From NCBI RefSeq assembly GCF_000751775.1, contig NZ_CCRF01000022.1, forward strand, positions 1-64,000: a DNA stretch of 64,000 nucleotides. The letters run 5' to 3'. The stretch comes from Caldibacillus thermoamylovorans. GTDB taxonomy: Bacteria; Bacillota; Bacilli; Bacillales; Caldibacillaceae. The first letter of the stretch is position 1. Each line of letters starts with the position of its first letter. Positions 9,040 through 17,688 of the stretch are shown one piece after another. The notes beneath the pieces are model-generated. The model did not search any database. It was given only the letters and a program-made list of their open reading frames with translations, and was not told where the DNA came from. Position numbers and translations under genes: made by a program.

Positions 9040-9595
9040 ATAGCACCTCTGAATATTTCGATTTGTTCCATTATATCAGTTTTACATAAGCTTGTTACTT
9101 GCTTCCCATATTCGGGTCGTGTGGACCAAACGGTTTTAATGCTTAAAATGGAGACAATCGCTGCTGGAGTTAGTTGATCAGGCTTCGTGCGAATATGCCG
9201 CAAATCAGTCTGTTTTTCAGGCCCATCCACAAACCAAATATCCAGCTCCTATTTGTTACCGGTGTTGGATTCGTGAGTGATACCTAGAAAATAACCGTCA
9301 GGATAGGTTGGATCTGTATTCCAATTGCCTGTATCATTGATGAAATTCAAATCACGGACTTGAGGACAGGACACCAATTGTGAAGCTATTCCGGAAATTG
9401 TAGCGATATTTAACTTCGAACAAACAACAGTAATATCGAGGTCTCTCCAAGCCATTAAATTTAGAGCCGCACTCCCTACTTTTACAGGTGTACCGGCTTT
9501 TGTCAGCATTGCTTAAGGTGTATTTCTTCAAAAATTGTATCTGCTTCAGTTTGTAGCTGCAGTTGACGGGCAAGCAGTTCTTCCTGTTTTATCAT
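9036..9595 (-). pseudogene. Nucleotidyltransferase-like gene with frameshift and amber stop
   Basis: From the ATG at 9595 (AGGAG upstream) the frame reads MIKQEELLARQLQLQTEADT to a stop near 9505. The next frame continues LTKAGTPVKVGSAALNLMAW then RDLDITVVC, resembling a nucleotidyltransferase GSxxLx...DxD active-site segment. It meets an in-frame TAG at 9249-9251 and resumes in the same frame as ELDIWFVDGPEKQ... to 9036. One frameshift and one nonsense codon make this a pseudogene of about 185 codons. It was the first gene of a two-gene unit with the RDD protein. Confidence 0.65.
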
Positions 9596-9711
9596 TTTCA
9601 ACACTCCTCGTATTATATATTTCAAATACAAAAATTATTAACAATTAATATTTGCGATTCCTTTGACTTCTTTCATTCTATATTTTTATAAAGTTAAGTT
9701 TCGTGAAACGT

Positions 9712-9867
9712 CTAATTCATATCGCCATCTATTCTTGAGTTTGAAGGGCTAAAATCAGTCATAATACCGTTTGTTCTCCCACTTTTAATCGTTTGAGAAA
9801 TTGTAATAATCACTGCAGGACCCGGGACTAAAAATAAAAGAAACACAACGACTATAAATGAAAACAT
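9712..9867 (-). pseudogene. Truncated LysE/RhtB-family exporter (N-terminal fragment)
   Basis: A 51-codon frame starts MFSFIVVVFLLFLVPGPAVI then ITISQTIKSGRTNGIM, which matches the first helix and PGP motif of LysE/RhtB amino-acid exporters (normally about 200 aa). Similarity stops after NGIM and the frame ends in unrelated sequence. AAAGGTGGAG supports the start. Only the first quarter of the gene is left. Confidence 0.6.
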
Positions 9868-9977
9868 GTTGTCACTCCACCTTTCTTCTATAAAAAATCA
9901 TAACATTTTTATTATATTATCATATTTAAATGGGAGAACCACAGGCCTATCATGAATTTTGGTGGAACCAGTATAAC

Positions 9978-10050
9978 ACGAACAAAAATATAATTATATT
10001 AATAAATATTCGTATTTTACGTTGACAGTTTCATTGAATACTGATAATAT
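9978..10050 (+). promoter_or_regulatory. PurR box and promoter of pbuG
   Basis: ACGAAC (9978-9983) and the inverted half ATTCGT (10008-10013) are separated as in the pur operon operator of this window (24 bases between the CGAAC-type cores). They sit just upstream of TTGACA (10022-10027), a 17-base spacer and TAATAT (10045-10050). The PurR box pair is known from B. subtilis pbuG; here the downstream half is degenerate (ATTCG for GTTCG). Confidence 0.75.
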
Positions 10051-10073
10051 AAATTTGTAAAAACTAATAACAA

Positions 10074-10147
10074 ATACTCGTATAATTTCGGGAATATGGC
10101 CCGAGAGTTTCTACCGAGCTACCACAAATAGCTTGACTACGAGGTAT
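10074..10147 (+). promoter_or_regulatory. Guanine riboswitch (purine aptamer) of pbuG
   Basis: Shows the purine aptamer core: P1 ACTCGTA / TACGAGG, P2 TTCGGG / CCCGAG with the loop GAATATGG, the J2/3 TTTCTACC, and P3 CGAGCTA / TAGCTTG. The specificity base in J3/1 (TTGACTACG) is C, so guanine/hypoxanthine rather than adenine is expected. It lies 24 bases downstream of the -10 box. Confidence 0.93.
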
Positions 10148-10365
10148 GAATCATGGATTGGAGAATACGAATAAAACATTCATGTTCTAAAAGCATATCA
10201 CTGTGAATGGAAAAGATTCACATCATGTGAGCATGATTGAATCACGCACATCCGTATCGAAAAATTCTTCTAATAGTATTTTTGTCTCAACATGCTATGA
10301 AACTATTTTTTATGAAACGAACCGGTGTGGATTTATCGTATTACGATGATTTCTTACCTTTTGTC

Positions 10366-10398
10366 AAGCTCCGAGTATCGCTCGCGAGCTTTATTTAT
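10366..10398 (+). terminator. Probable riboswitch terminator before pbuG
   Basis: AAGCTCCGAG and its partner CTCGCGAGCTT form a hairpin (one bulge) followed by the T-rich TTATTTATTTGAG and TTTTT. It lies about 220 bases after the aptamer, an unusually long expression platform; the antiterminator pairing is not obvious. Confidence 0.55.
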
Positions 10399-10451
10399 TT
10401 GAGTTTTTGTGTGAATAATCAGAAAACTAACAAAAGAAAGGTAAGGGGAGT

Positions 10452-11756
10452 ATGAAAAATTATTTTGAGTTTGATAAATTGGGAACAAATTTTAGGACAG
10501 AGTTTATTGCCGGCTTAACTACCTTTTTAGCGATGGCTTATATATTGTTCGTCAATCCGCATACTCTGTCGGCAACGGGAATGGACCAAGGTGCCCTTTT
10601 TACAGCAACGGCTTTGGCTGCAGCAATCGGTTCTTTCGTTATGGGAATCGTGGCAAAATATCCGGTCGCACTAGCTCCGGGTATGGGGTTGAATGCGTTT
10701 TTTGCTTATACGGTTGTTTTAGGCTATGGAATTCCTTGGGAAACAGCGTTGTCGGGAGTTCTTGTTTCAGGTGTTGTTCTTGTTATATTAACAATGACCG
10801 GAATTCGTGAAATGATTATCAATGCCATTCCTGAAAGTTTAAAATATGCGGTTAGCGCCGGGATTGGTTTATTTATTGCTTTTGTCGGATTGATTAATGC
10901 GGGATTTGTTGTTAATAATGATGCTACATTGGTTGGGATTGGCGATTTGACATCTCCAACTGTATTGCTTGCTATTTTCGGACTTCTTATTTCTTCTATT
11001 TTATTGACAATAGGTATTAAAGCAGGTATTTTCTATGGAATGATTATTACTTCTATTGTCGGGATGATTTTCGGACTTGTTCCCCACCCGACAGGACTTA
11101 ATGATATAATCGGACCGGTGCCAAGTTTAGAACCGGCATTTGGTCAAGCCCTTTTCCATTTGCAAGATATTTTTTCTATACAAATGCTTGTAGTTATTTT
11201 AACTTTCATGTTTGTTGATTTCTTTGATACTGCAGGTACATTAATGGCTGTTGCAACACAGGCAGGAATCATGGAAAACGGGAAATTACCCCGGGCAGGA
11301 CGTGCATTGACTGCTGACTCATCCGGGACTGTTTTTGGGGCAATTTTAGGTACATCAAGTACGACCTCTTATGTTGAATCGACAGCAGGTGTGGCTGTAG
11401 GAGGAAAATCCGGATTAACAGCGGTTGTCACTGCGGTATTTTTCCTGTTAGCATTAGTATTTTCACCATTATTGGAAATTGTTACTTCTCAAGTGACTGC
11501 ACCAGCTTTGATCATTGTCGGGGTATTAATGGCATCCAATTTAAAATTTGTTGAATGGGATCAAATTGAAATTGCCATCCCTGCATTTTTTACGGTGTTA
11601 ATGATGCCATTAACATACAGTATTGCAACCGGAATTGCAGTCGGGTTTATTTTCTATCCGATAACGATGCTTGTTAAAGGTCGGGTCAAAGAAATTCACC
11701 CGATTATGTATATATTAGCGGTTATTTTCATCCTTTATTTTACTTTTTTGAGTTGA
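10452..11756 (+). CDS. pbuG: Hypoxanthine/guanine permease
   Basis: A 434-aa NCS2 (AzgA-type) transporter that imports hypoxanthine and guanine by proton symport across the cytoplasmic membrane. The N-terminal FRTEFIAGLTTFLAMAYILF and APGMGLNAFFAY segments and the FVDFFDTAGTLMAVATQAG motif are signatures of this family; around 12-14 hydrophobic helices are visible. AAAGGTAAGGGGAGT precedes the ATG. Regulation by a PurR box and a guanine aptamer fits a purine-salvage importer. Monocistronic with its own terminator. Confidence 0.96.
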   Translation: MKNYFEFDKLGTNFRTEFIAGLTTFLAMAYILFVNPHTLSATGMDQGALFTATALAAAIGSFVMGIVAKYPVALAPGMGLNAFFAYTVVLGYGIPWETALSGVLVSGVVLVILTMTGIREMIINAIPESLKYAVSAGIGLFIAFVGLINAGFVVNNDATLVGIGDLTSPTVLLAIFGLLISSILLTIGIKAGIFYGMIITSIVGMIFGLVPHPTGLNDIIGPVPSLEPAFGQALFHLQDIFSIQMLVVILTFMFVDFFDTAGTLMAVATQAGIMENGKLPRAGRALTADSSGTVFGAILGTSSTTSYVESTAGVAVGGKSGLTAVVTAVFFLLALVFSPLLEIVTSQVTAPALIIVGVLMASNLKFVEWDQIEIAIPAFFTVLMMPLTYSIATGIAVGFIFYPITMLVKGRVKEIHPIMYILAVIFILYFTFLS

Positions 11757-11771
11757 AAAGAATGATAGATT

Positions 11772-11801
11772 GGCTCGGGATATTCGCCCGGGCCTTTTTA
11801 G
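11772..11801 (+). terminator. Terminator after pbuG
   Basis: GGCTCGGG and CCCGGGCC pair around a short loop, followed by TTTTTA. Confidence 0.85.
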
Positions 11802-11940
11802 TATTCAATAATTGTGTGAGCGTAGAACATTATAATTTCCAATATATAATTTTTTGTACATTGTATGAAATTGTTGACCATCGTCTATAGGGTACGTCAT
11901 AATTAATAAATAAGATTCATTTTTAGAATGGAGTAATGCT

Positions 11941-12789
11941 ATGGCGTTGTTCATTGTCAAAAAAATATTAAACAATAATGTTTTGATTGCGGAAAATGAG
12001 GAATTTAAAGAGGTTGTCCTAATCGGGAAAGGAATTGGTTTTAATAAGAAACGAGGGGATCAACTGAGTGAAGAATTTGCTGAAAAAATCTTTGTTTTAA
12101 AAGATAAAGAGAAACAGGAGCAGTATAAAAGTTTATTACCGCAAATGGAAGCAAAAACGTTCGATGCAATCATTGATGCCTTAAACTATATAAAAAACCA
12201 AACCCACACCAGCTTGGATGAACACACACAAGTTGCCTTAACAGACCATTTAATGTTCTCTATTTACCGGACGATGAAAGGGATTTCAATCAAAAATCCG
12301 TTTTTATTTGAAACAAAATCCATTTATCCGATGGAGTTTAAAATTGCTTCGGAAGTTGTAAAAATTGTCAATGAAGCGGTGAAAATTCAATTGCCCGTGG
12401 ACGAAATCGGTTTTATCGCTCTTCATATTCACAGCGCCATCATGCATAAAAATGTACTGGAAATCAATAAAGATTCCCAACTGATTAGCCAATTGGTCAA
12501 TGTGATTGAAGAAGCTTTCCAGGCAAAAATTGATAAACATTCAATCGATTATATCCGTCTTATTAGACATTTGCGCTTTGCCATTGACAGGGTACATGTA
12601 GGAGATGAATTAGGGGAAATATCAAAATTAACCTACACATTGCAACATGAATATCCTTTTTGTTATAATCTCTCATGGAAGCTGATTAAAATTATGCAAA
12701 ATGCTTTAAAGAAACCGGTTGGAAATGCAGAGGCTGTCTATCTAACCATGCATTTGCAAAGAATTTATAGTAAAATTTTGACTAACTAA
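11941..12789 (+). CDS. glcT: Transcriptional antiterminator GlcT (BglG family)
   Basis: A 282-aa RNA-binding antiterminator for the glucose PTS. The first about 55 residues are the CAT RNA-binding domain (FIVKKILNNNVLIAENEE, IGKGIGFNKKRGD). Two PTS regulation domains follow, with conserved histidines in EHTQVALTDHLMFSIYR and IALHIHSAI (PRD1) and in LIRHLRFAIDRV and VYLTMHLQRI (PRD2). In the B. subtilis model, PtsG phosphorylates PRD1 and inactivates GlcT without glucose, while HPr acts on PRD2. It sits directly upstream of its target RAT and ptsG. The ATG follows GGAG with good spacing. Confidence 0.96.
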   Translation: MALFIVKKILNNNVLIAENEEFKEVVLIGKGIGFNKKRGDQLSEEFAEKIFVLKDKEKQEQYKSLLPQMEAKTFDAIIDALNYIKNQTHTSLDEHTQVALTDHLMFSIYRTMKGISIKNPFLFETKSIYPMEFKIASEVVKIVNEAVKIQLPVDEIGFIALHIHSAIMHKNVLEINKDSQLISQLVNVIEEAFQAKIDKHSIDYIRLIRHLRFAIDRVHVGDELGEISKLTYTLQHEYPFCYNLSWKLIKIMQNALKKPVGNAEAVYLTMHLQRIYSKILTN

Positions 12790-12812
12790 AAAGAAGAGTC
12801 CATATTTTACGT

Positions 12813-12841
12813 GTTACTGATTCGATCAGGCATGAGTAAAA
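12813..12841 (+). promoter_or_regulatory. GlcT ribonucleic antiterminator (RAT) in the ptsG leader
   Basis: GTTACTGATTCGATCAGGCA then TGAGTAAAA is almost identical, from memory, to the B. subtilis ptsG RAT. It overlaps the 5' arm of the terminator that follows, so GlcT binding would stabilise the RAT and prevent terminator folding. Confidence 0.95.
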
Positions 12842-12918
12842 AGAAGATGAGATACACAAAATACGTAAATAATGGTGCTTTGTGTAACTTATCCTTTTTC
12901 CCATGCCTTTAAATTTTC
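12828..12918 (+). terminator. Leader terminator of ptsG controlled by GlcT
   Basis: A long interrupted stem: AGGCATG pairs with CATGCC(T), AAAAAG with CTTTTT, and CACAAA with TTTGTG around a central loop. TTTAAATTTT follows. The first arm is shared with the RAT. Confidence 0.85.
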
Positions 12919-13093
12919 GTGTGTGTTCTAAGAGGAGAACAAAAAGTTTGCGGAAACGTATTCTCTAAAATTCAGAGCGTTTGCTTCAAGTACATAAAAA
13001 GTGAGCAGCAAGTTGATCGATAAATTCGAAAAAACTGTTCCCGGACTTTTTCACCATCCTCTTTTACATTTTTTATAGGAAGTGAACGCACCT

Positions 13094-15157
13094 GTGTTGA
13101 AAAAACTTTTTGGTGTTTTACAGAAAGCCGGTAAAGCACTTATGCTTCCTGTTGCACTATTGCCGGCTGCCGGGTTACTTCTGGGTATCGGTAATGCAAT
13201 TGGTCAAGAGAATATGATTGACGTTCTCCCGTTTTTACAGGCTGATTGGATTCAGCTTATCGGTAATGTAATAGAAGATGCAGGAAATATTATTTTCTCC
13301 AACCTTGCCTTATTATTTGCTGCAGGGGTTGCCATTGGTTTGGCAGGAGACGGTGTAGCGGCACTGGCAGCGATAGTTGGTTATCTGGTTATGAACCAGG
13401 TAATGGGTTCTTGGATCGGTTTAACAGCTGAGAATATCGGAACGAATCCAGGCACTGCATCTGTATTAGGGATTCCTACCTTACAAACCGGTGTATTTGG
13501 TGGTATTATTGTTGGTCTCGTTGCGGCCTATTGTTACAATAAGTACCATGATATCAACATGCCAACATTCCTCGGTTTCTTTGCCGGAAAACGTTTTGTA
13601 CCAATTGTAACAGCGGCGTTTTCATTGATTGCCGGATTAATTCTATTGGTTGTATGGCCGCCGATTCAAAGCGGCCTGAATTCCGCTTCCATATGGTTAA
13701 TTGATGAAGGTCCTTATATTGCAGTATTTATGTTTGGTTTTATTAAGAGATTACTTATACCATTTGGATTACATCATATCTATCACGCGCCATTCTGGTA
13801 TGAATTTGGCTCTTATACGACGGCTGCCGGTGATGTTGTTCGTGGAGATATGACTATCTTCTTTGCTCAGTTGCGTGATGGAGTTGAACTAACAGCCGGT
13901 CACTTCATGGCAGGGGAGTTCCCGATTATGATGTTTGGCTTACCGGCTGCAGCACTTGCCATGTACCATACGGCAAAACCGGAAAAGAAAAAAATGGTGG
14001 CAGGTTTGCTTGTTAGTGCTGCACTAACTTCATTTTTAACTGGGATTACAGAACCCATTGAATTCACATTCTTGTTTCTATCACCGGTATTATTTCTTAT
14101 CCACGCATTGTTAGATGGTTTCTCCTTCGTTATCATGACATGGTTGGATGTAAATATCGGTTATACATTCTCAGGTGGTGCCATTGACTTTTTCTTATTC
14201 GGTATATTACCTGGAAGAGAACCGTGGTGGCTCACGATTATCGTCGGCTTCGTATTTGCAGTTCTTTACTACTTTATTTTCCGCTTTTTTATCTTGAAAT
14301 GGGATTTAAAAACACCGGGTCGTGAAGAGATTGAAACTGTCGAGGAAGAAGATCGTACAGAGGAAACAAACAAAGGAGAACTTCCATTTCAAGTTATTGA
14401 GGCAATGGGTGGACAGGAAAATATCATTCACTTGGATGCGTGTATTACTCGCTTGCGTTTTCAAGTAAAGGATATGAAAAATGTTGATAAAGAAAAGTTG
14501 AAAAAATTAGGTGCGTCCGGTTTCCTCGAGGTAGGAAATAATATTCAAGCAATTTTTGGCCCTAAATCAGACACCTTAAAGAGTCAAATGCAGAATATCT
14601 TGAACGGGAAAAAACCTCATGCTGTAAAAACGGTTAAGCAACAGGGGTATATACAACAAATGGAGGAAATACACCCGGAAGTACAAGAAAATGATATGGA
14701 TACAAATGACACATTTATTGCACCAATAAAAGGTACTTTAAAACCAATCACAGAAGTACCGGATTATGTATTCTCCGCTAAATTGATGGGGGATGGTTTT
14801 GCCATCGAACCGGAAGAAGGACTTGTTGTTGCTCCGGCAGACGGTACAGTTATAAATGTATTACCGACAAAACATGCCCTTTCCTTCCAAACAATAAGCG
14901 GACGTGAAATGTTCATTCACTTTGGTATAGATACATTCAACCTAAAGGGTGAAGGTTTTGAGGTATTGGTAAATGACGGTGAACAAGTGAAAGCCGGACA
15001 ACCATTATTACGTGCGGATTTAGATTTCATTAAAGAACGAGTTCCTTCTATTATCACACCAATTGTTTTCACGAATTTAGATGTTGATGAAAAAGTTGTC
15101 ATAGAAAAAATGGGTTCTGTCCAATTAGAAGAAAAAGGAATTATATCAATTAGGTAA
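13094..15157 (+). CDS. ptsG: Glucose-specific PTS enzyme IICBA
   Basis: A 687-aa membrane transporter that takes up glucose with phosphorylation to glucose-6-phosphate. The IIC domain (about residues 1-420) has many helices and the GITEPIEFTF motif. The IIB domain has the phospho-Cys in HLDACITRLR, and the C-terminal IIA domain has the phospho-His in MFIHFGIDT. Domain order C-B-A and length match B. subtilis PtsG (699 aa). The GTG at 13094 is taken as start because AGGAAGTG lies 9 bases upstream; an in-frame GTG at 13082 lies within that site. Expression depends on GlcT through the leader. Confidence 0.95.
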   Translation: MLKKLFGVLQKAGKALMLPVALLPAAGLLLGIGNAIGQENMIDVLPFLQADWIQLIGNVIEDAGNIIFSNLALLFAAGVAIGLAGDGVAALAAIVGYLVMNQVMGSWIGLTAENIGTNPGTASVLGIPTLQTGVFGGIIVGLVAAYCYNKYHDINMPTFLGFFAGKRFVPIVTAAFSLIAGLILLVVWPPIQSGLNSASIWLIDEGPYIAVFMFGFIKRLLIPFGLHHIYHAPFWYEFGSYTTAAGDVVRGDMTIFFAQLRDGVELTAGHFMAGEFPIMMFGLPAAALAMYHTAKPEKKKMVAGLLVSAALTSFLTGITEPIEFTFLFLSPVLFLIHALLDGFSFVIMTWLDVNIGYTFSGGAIDFFLFGILPGREPWWLTIIVGFVFAVLYYFIFRFFILKWDLKTPGREEIETVEEEDRTEETNKGELPFQVIEAMGGQENIIHLDACITRLRFQVKDMKNVDKEKLKKLGASGFLEVGNNIQAIFGPKSDTLKSQMQNILNGKKPHAVKTVKQQGYIQQMEEIHPEVQENDMDTNDTFIAPIKGTLKPITEVPDYVFSAKLMGDGFAIEPEEGLVVAPADGTVINVLPTKHALSFQTISGREMFIHFGIDTFNLKGEGFEVLVNDGEQVKAGQPLLRADLDFIKERVPSIITPIVFTNLDVDEKVVIEKMGSVQLEEKGIISIR

Positions 15158-15426
15158 ACAAACGGCATCCAAGGGAAAAATGATGTTGAAAATAAACTTG
15201 TTAATTTGTTAACATAGAAAAAGATAAAGAGTAAAATAATAAGTAGTATCCAATTTTACGCGAGATTTGCATGAACAATAGTTAGGACAGGACAAGTTTT
15301 ATATTGGGCGTGCAAGTTTTAGAAAATGAACTTTTCAGGTGTTCAACATATTGAATAATCTGAACTATATTACCGTTAATACCTTTTTTATCATGGAAAA
15401 TCTAATTAAATTGAGGAGTGTTTACA

Positions 15427-15693
15427 ATGGCAGAAAAAACTTATAAAATTATTGAGGAAACTGGTATTCATGCAAGACCGGCTACATTAATCGTCCGTGA
15501 AGCAGGGAAATTTAATTCCAATATAGAACTCGAATATAACGGAAAAACAGTAAACTTAAAATCAATTATGGGAATCATGTCCCTTGGTATTGGAAAAAAT
15601 GCTGTAATAAAAATTAAAGCTAACGGTACCGATGAAAATGAAGCGATGAACGCAATCGATGAATTAATGAAAAAAGAAGGGTTGGCTGAGTAA
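15427..15693 (+). CDS. ptsH: Phosphocarrier protein HPr
   Basis: An 88-aa cytosolic PTS phosphocarrier. The active His15 is in GIHARPA and the regulatory Ser46 is in [10 protein letters not shown], so both the transport and the CcpA-corepressor (HPr-Ser-P) functions are retained. The ATG at 15427 follows GAGGAGTG. The stop overlaps the ptsI start (TAATG), the usual coupling. The 270-bp gap after ptsG has no terminator that I can see but could hold an internal ptsHI promoter. Confidence 0.98.
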   Translation: MAEKTYKIIEETGIHARPATLIVREAGKFNSNIELEYNGKTVNLKSIMGIMSLGIGKNAVIKIKANGTDENEAMNAIDELMKKEGLAE

Positions 15694-17408
15694 TGAGTAC
15701 ATGGATTACAGGAATTGCCGCCTCAAGTGGTATTGCCATCGGTAAGGCATATCGTCTTGTAGAACCGGATTTATCCTTTCAAAAAACGACCGTTGAAGAC
15801 AGTGAAAAAGAAATTTCCAGATTTCGTGACAGCTTAAGAATAGCTAAATCCCAACTTGAAGCAATTCGTGATCATGCTCGGGAAGCTTTAGGTCCGGACA
15901 AGGCAGAGATTTTTGAAGCTCATTTGTTAATTTTGAATGACCCGGAAATTGTTGCACCTATTGAGGATAAAATAAAAAATGAAAAGATGAATGCCGAAGC
16001 TGCTTTACAGGAAACGACCGATATGTTTATTGGCATTTTTGAACAAATGGATAATGAATATATGCGGGAACGGGCGGCAGATATCCGTGATGTCCGTAAA
16101 AGAGTTTTAGCCGGTTTATTGAATGTAACTATTCCTAATCCAAGTATGATTTCAGAAGAAGTGATTATCGTAGCCGAAGATTTAACTCCATCTGATACCG
16201 CACAGTTAAATCGGAAGTTTGTTAAAGGGTTTACCACTGATATTGGAGGGCGGACTTCCCATTCAGCAATCATGGCCAGATCCTTAGAAATTCCTGCAGT
16301 TGTAGGAACAAAAACAGCAACAAAAGATATCCAAAATGGCGATTTCTTGATTTTGGACGGATTGTCCGGTGAAGTACATATTAACCCGACAGAAGAATTA
16401 ATTGAGGAATATAAGAAAAAACAAGCAGATTATGAAGCACAATTGGCGGAGTGGGCAAAATTGGTTAATGAGCCTTCTATCTCTAAAGATGGTGTCCAAG
16501 TAGAATTAGTTGCTAATATCGGTACGCCAAAAGATGTAGAAGGTGCGCTTCACAACGGTGCAGAAGGTGTCGGCTTATTCCGGACAGAATTTTTATATAT
16601 GGGCCGTGATGAGTTGCCAAGTGAAGAAGATCAATTTGCAGCTTATAAGGCCGTTTTAGAAGGCATGGAAGGCAGACCGGTCGTGGTTCGGACATTGGAT
16701 ATCGGCGGCGATAAAAAGTTATCCTACTTACCGCTGCCGGAAGAAATGAATCCATTTCTGGGACACCGTGCAATTCGGCTTTGCTTGGATCGGACAGATA
16801 TTTTCCGGACCCAATTACGTGCTCTCCTTCGCGCAAGTGTCTATGGGAAATTAAAAGTAATGTTCCCAATGATTGCCACATTAAATGAATTCCGGGAAGC
16901 GAAAAAGTTATTCCTGGAAGAAAAAGATAATTTAGCAAAGGAAGGCATCCCAACTGCCGATCATATCGAACTCGGAATTATGGTTGAAATTCCTTCGACC
17001 GCTGTGTTAGCTGATCAGTTTGCCAAAGAAGTAGACTTTTTCAGTATTGGGACAAATGACTTGATTCAATATACAATGGCTGCAGACCGGATGAATGAAC
17101 AAGTTTCCTATCTGTATCAACCGTACAATCCATCAATTTTACGTTTAGTTAAAATGGTAATTGATGCATCTCATAAAGAAGGAAAATGGACAGGCATGTG
17201 CGGTGAGATGGCCGGTGATGAAACAGCTGTTCCGTTATTATTAGGTCTTGGCCTTGATGAATTCTCAATGAGTGCGACCTCTATCTTGAAAGCTCGTTCC
17301 TTAATCCGCAAATTATCGAAAGCGGAAATGGAAAAATTGGCACAAGAGGCACTCCAAAAGAGCACAGTTGAAGAAGTAATCGAACTTGTAAAAAATGCTG
17401 TAAAATAA
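15693..17408 (+). CDS. ptsI: PTS enzyme I (phosphoenolpyruvate-protein phosphotransferase)
   Basis: A 571-aa enzyme that moves phosphate from PEP to HPr. The phosphorylated His190 lies in [10 protein letters not shown]; the C-terminal PEP-binding barrel has [10 protein letters not shown], the [12 protein letters not shown] arginine segment and the Cys of GMCGEMAGD. Full length. Translation is coupled to ptsH by a one-base overlap. Confidence 0.98.
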   Translation: MSTWITGIAASSGIAIGKAYRLVEPDLSFQKTTVEDSEKEISRFRDSLRIAKSQLEAIRDHAREALGPDKAEIFEAHLLILNDPEIVAPIEDKIKNEKMNAEAALQETTDMFIGIFEQMDNEYMRERAADIRDVRKRVLAGLLNVTIPNPSMISEEVIIVAEDLTPSDTAQLNRKFVKGFTTDIGGRTSHSAIMARSLEIPAVVGTKTATKDIQNGDFLILDGLSGEVHINPTEELIEEYKKKQADYEAQLAEWAKLVNEPSISKDGVQVELVANIGTPKDVEGALHNGAEGVGLFRTEFLYMGRDELPSEEDQFAAYKAVLEGMEGRPVVVRTLDIGGDKKLSYLPLPEEMNPFLGHRAIRLCLDRTDIFRTQLRALLRASVYGKLKVMFPMIATLNEFREAKKLFLEEKDNLAKEGIPTADHIELGIMVEIPSTAVLADQFAKEVDFFSIGTNDLIQYTMAADRMNEQVSYLYQPYNPSILRLVKMVIDASHKEGKWTGMCGEMAGDETAVPLLLGLGLDEFSMSATSILKARSLIRKLSKAEMEKLAQEALQKSTVEEVIELVKNAVK

Positions 17409-17423
17409 AATAGTTTTTCTTAA

Positions 17424-17455
17424 CCCCACAGAATTTAGTATCTGTGGGGTTTTTA
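17424..17455 (+). terminator. Terminator after ptsI
   Basis: CCCCACAGA and TCTGTGGGG pair and are followed by TTTTT. Confidence 0.93.
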
Positions 17456-17550
17456 GGCCTTCTTAAATATTTGTTCTACTTGTTTATCGAGCAATCATAT
17501 TACCATTTCGGTCTTGTGCTGCCAGATAAAAGTTTTTAATAAACTAAAAT

Positions 17551-17624
17551 ACGAACGTTTATAGGCGGTTTATTAATTAACGTTCGAATTTACCTTGACT
17601 TGTCTTTTTTCTATTTGTTAAGAT
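17551..17624 (+). promoter_or_regulatory. PurR box and promoter of purB
   Basis: ACGAAC (17551-17556) and GTTCGA (17582-17587) form an inverted pair with 25 bases between cores, next to TTGACT (17595-17600), an 18-base spacer and TAAGAT (17619-17624). The pur operon promoter at 41656-41728 has the same parts: TTGACA, 18 bases, TAAGAT, and a pair spaced 24 bases. purB therefore carries its own PurR-type promoter but no purine aptamer. Confidence 0.85.
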
Positions 17625-17688
17625 GAAACTAGATCATGATGGAAAAATAAGAAAAAAATCAAGTTTGAAATAAAGTGGAGGGTAAAAT

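Noticed and set aside
10237-10455. 72-aa open frame in the pbuG leader
   Set aside because: It lies across the riboswitch expression platform and its terminator hairpin, has no ribosome site, and shows no protein-like conservation pattern.
12950-12990. CcpA (cre) site in the ptsG leader near GCGGAAACGTATTC
   Set aside because: Spacing of the conserved bases does not fit the cre consensus. The stretch is better explained as part of a small hairpin.
16513-16953. 146-aa frame antisense to ptsI
   Set aside because: It mirrors the codon pattern of ptsI on the other strand and has no independent start signals.
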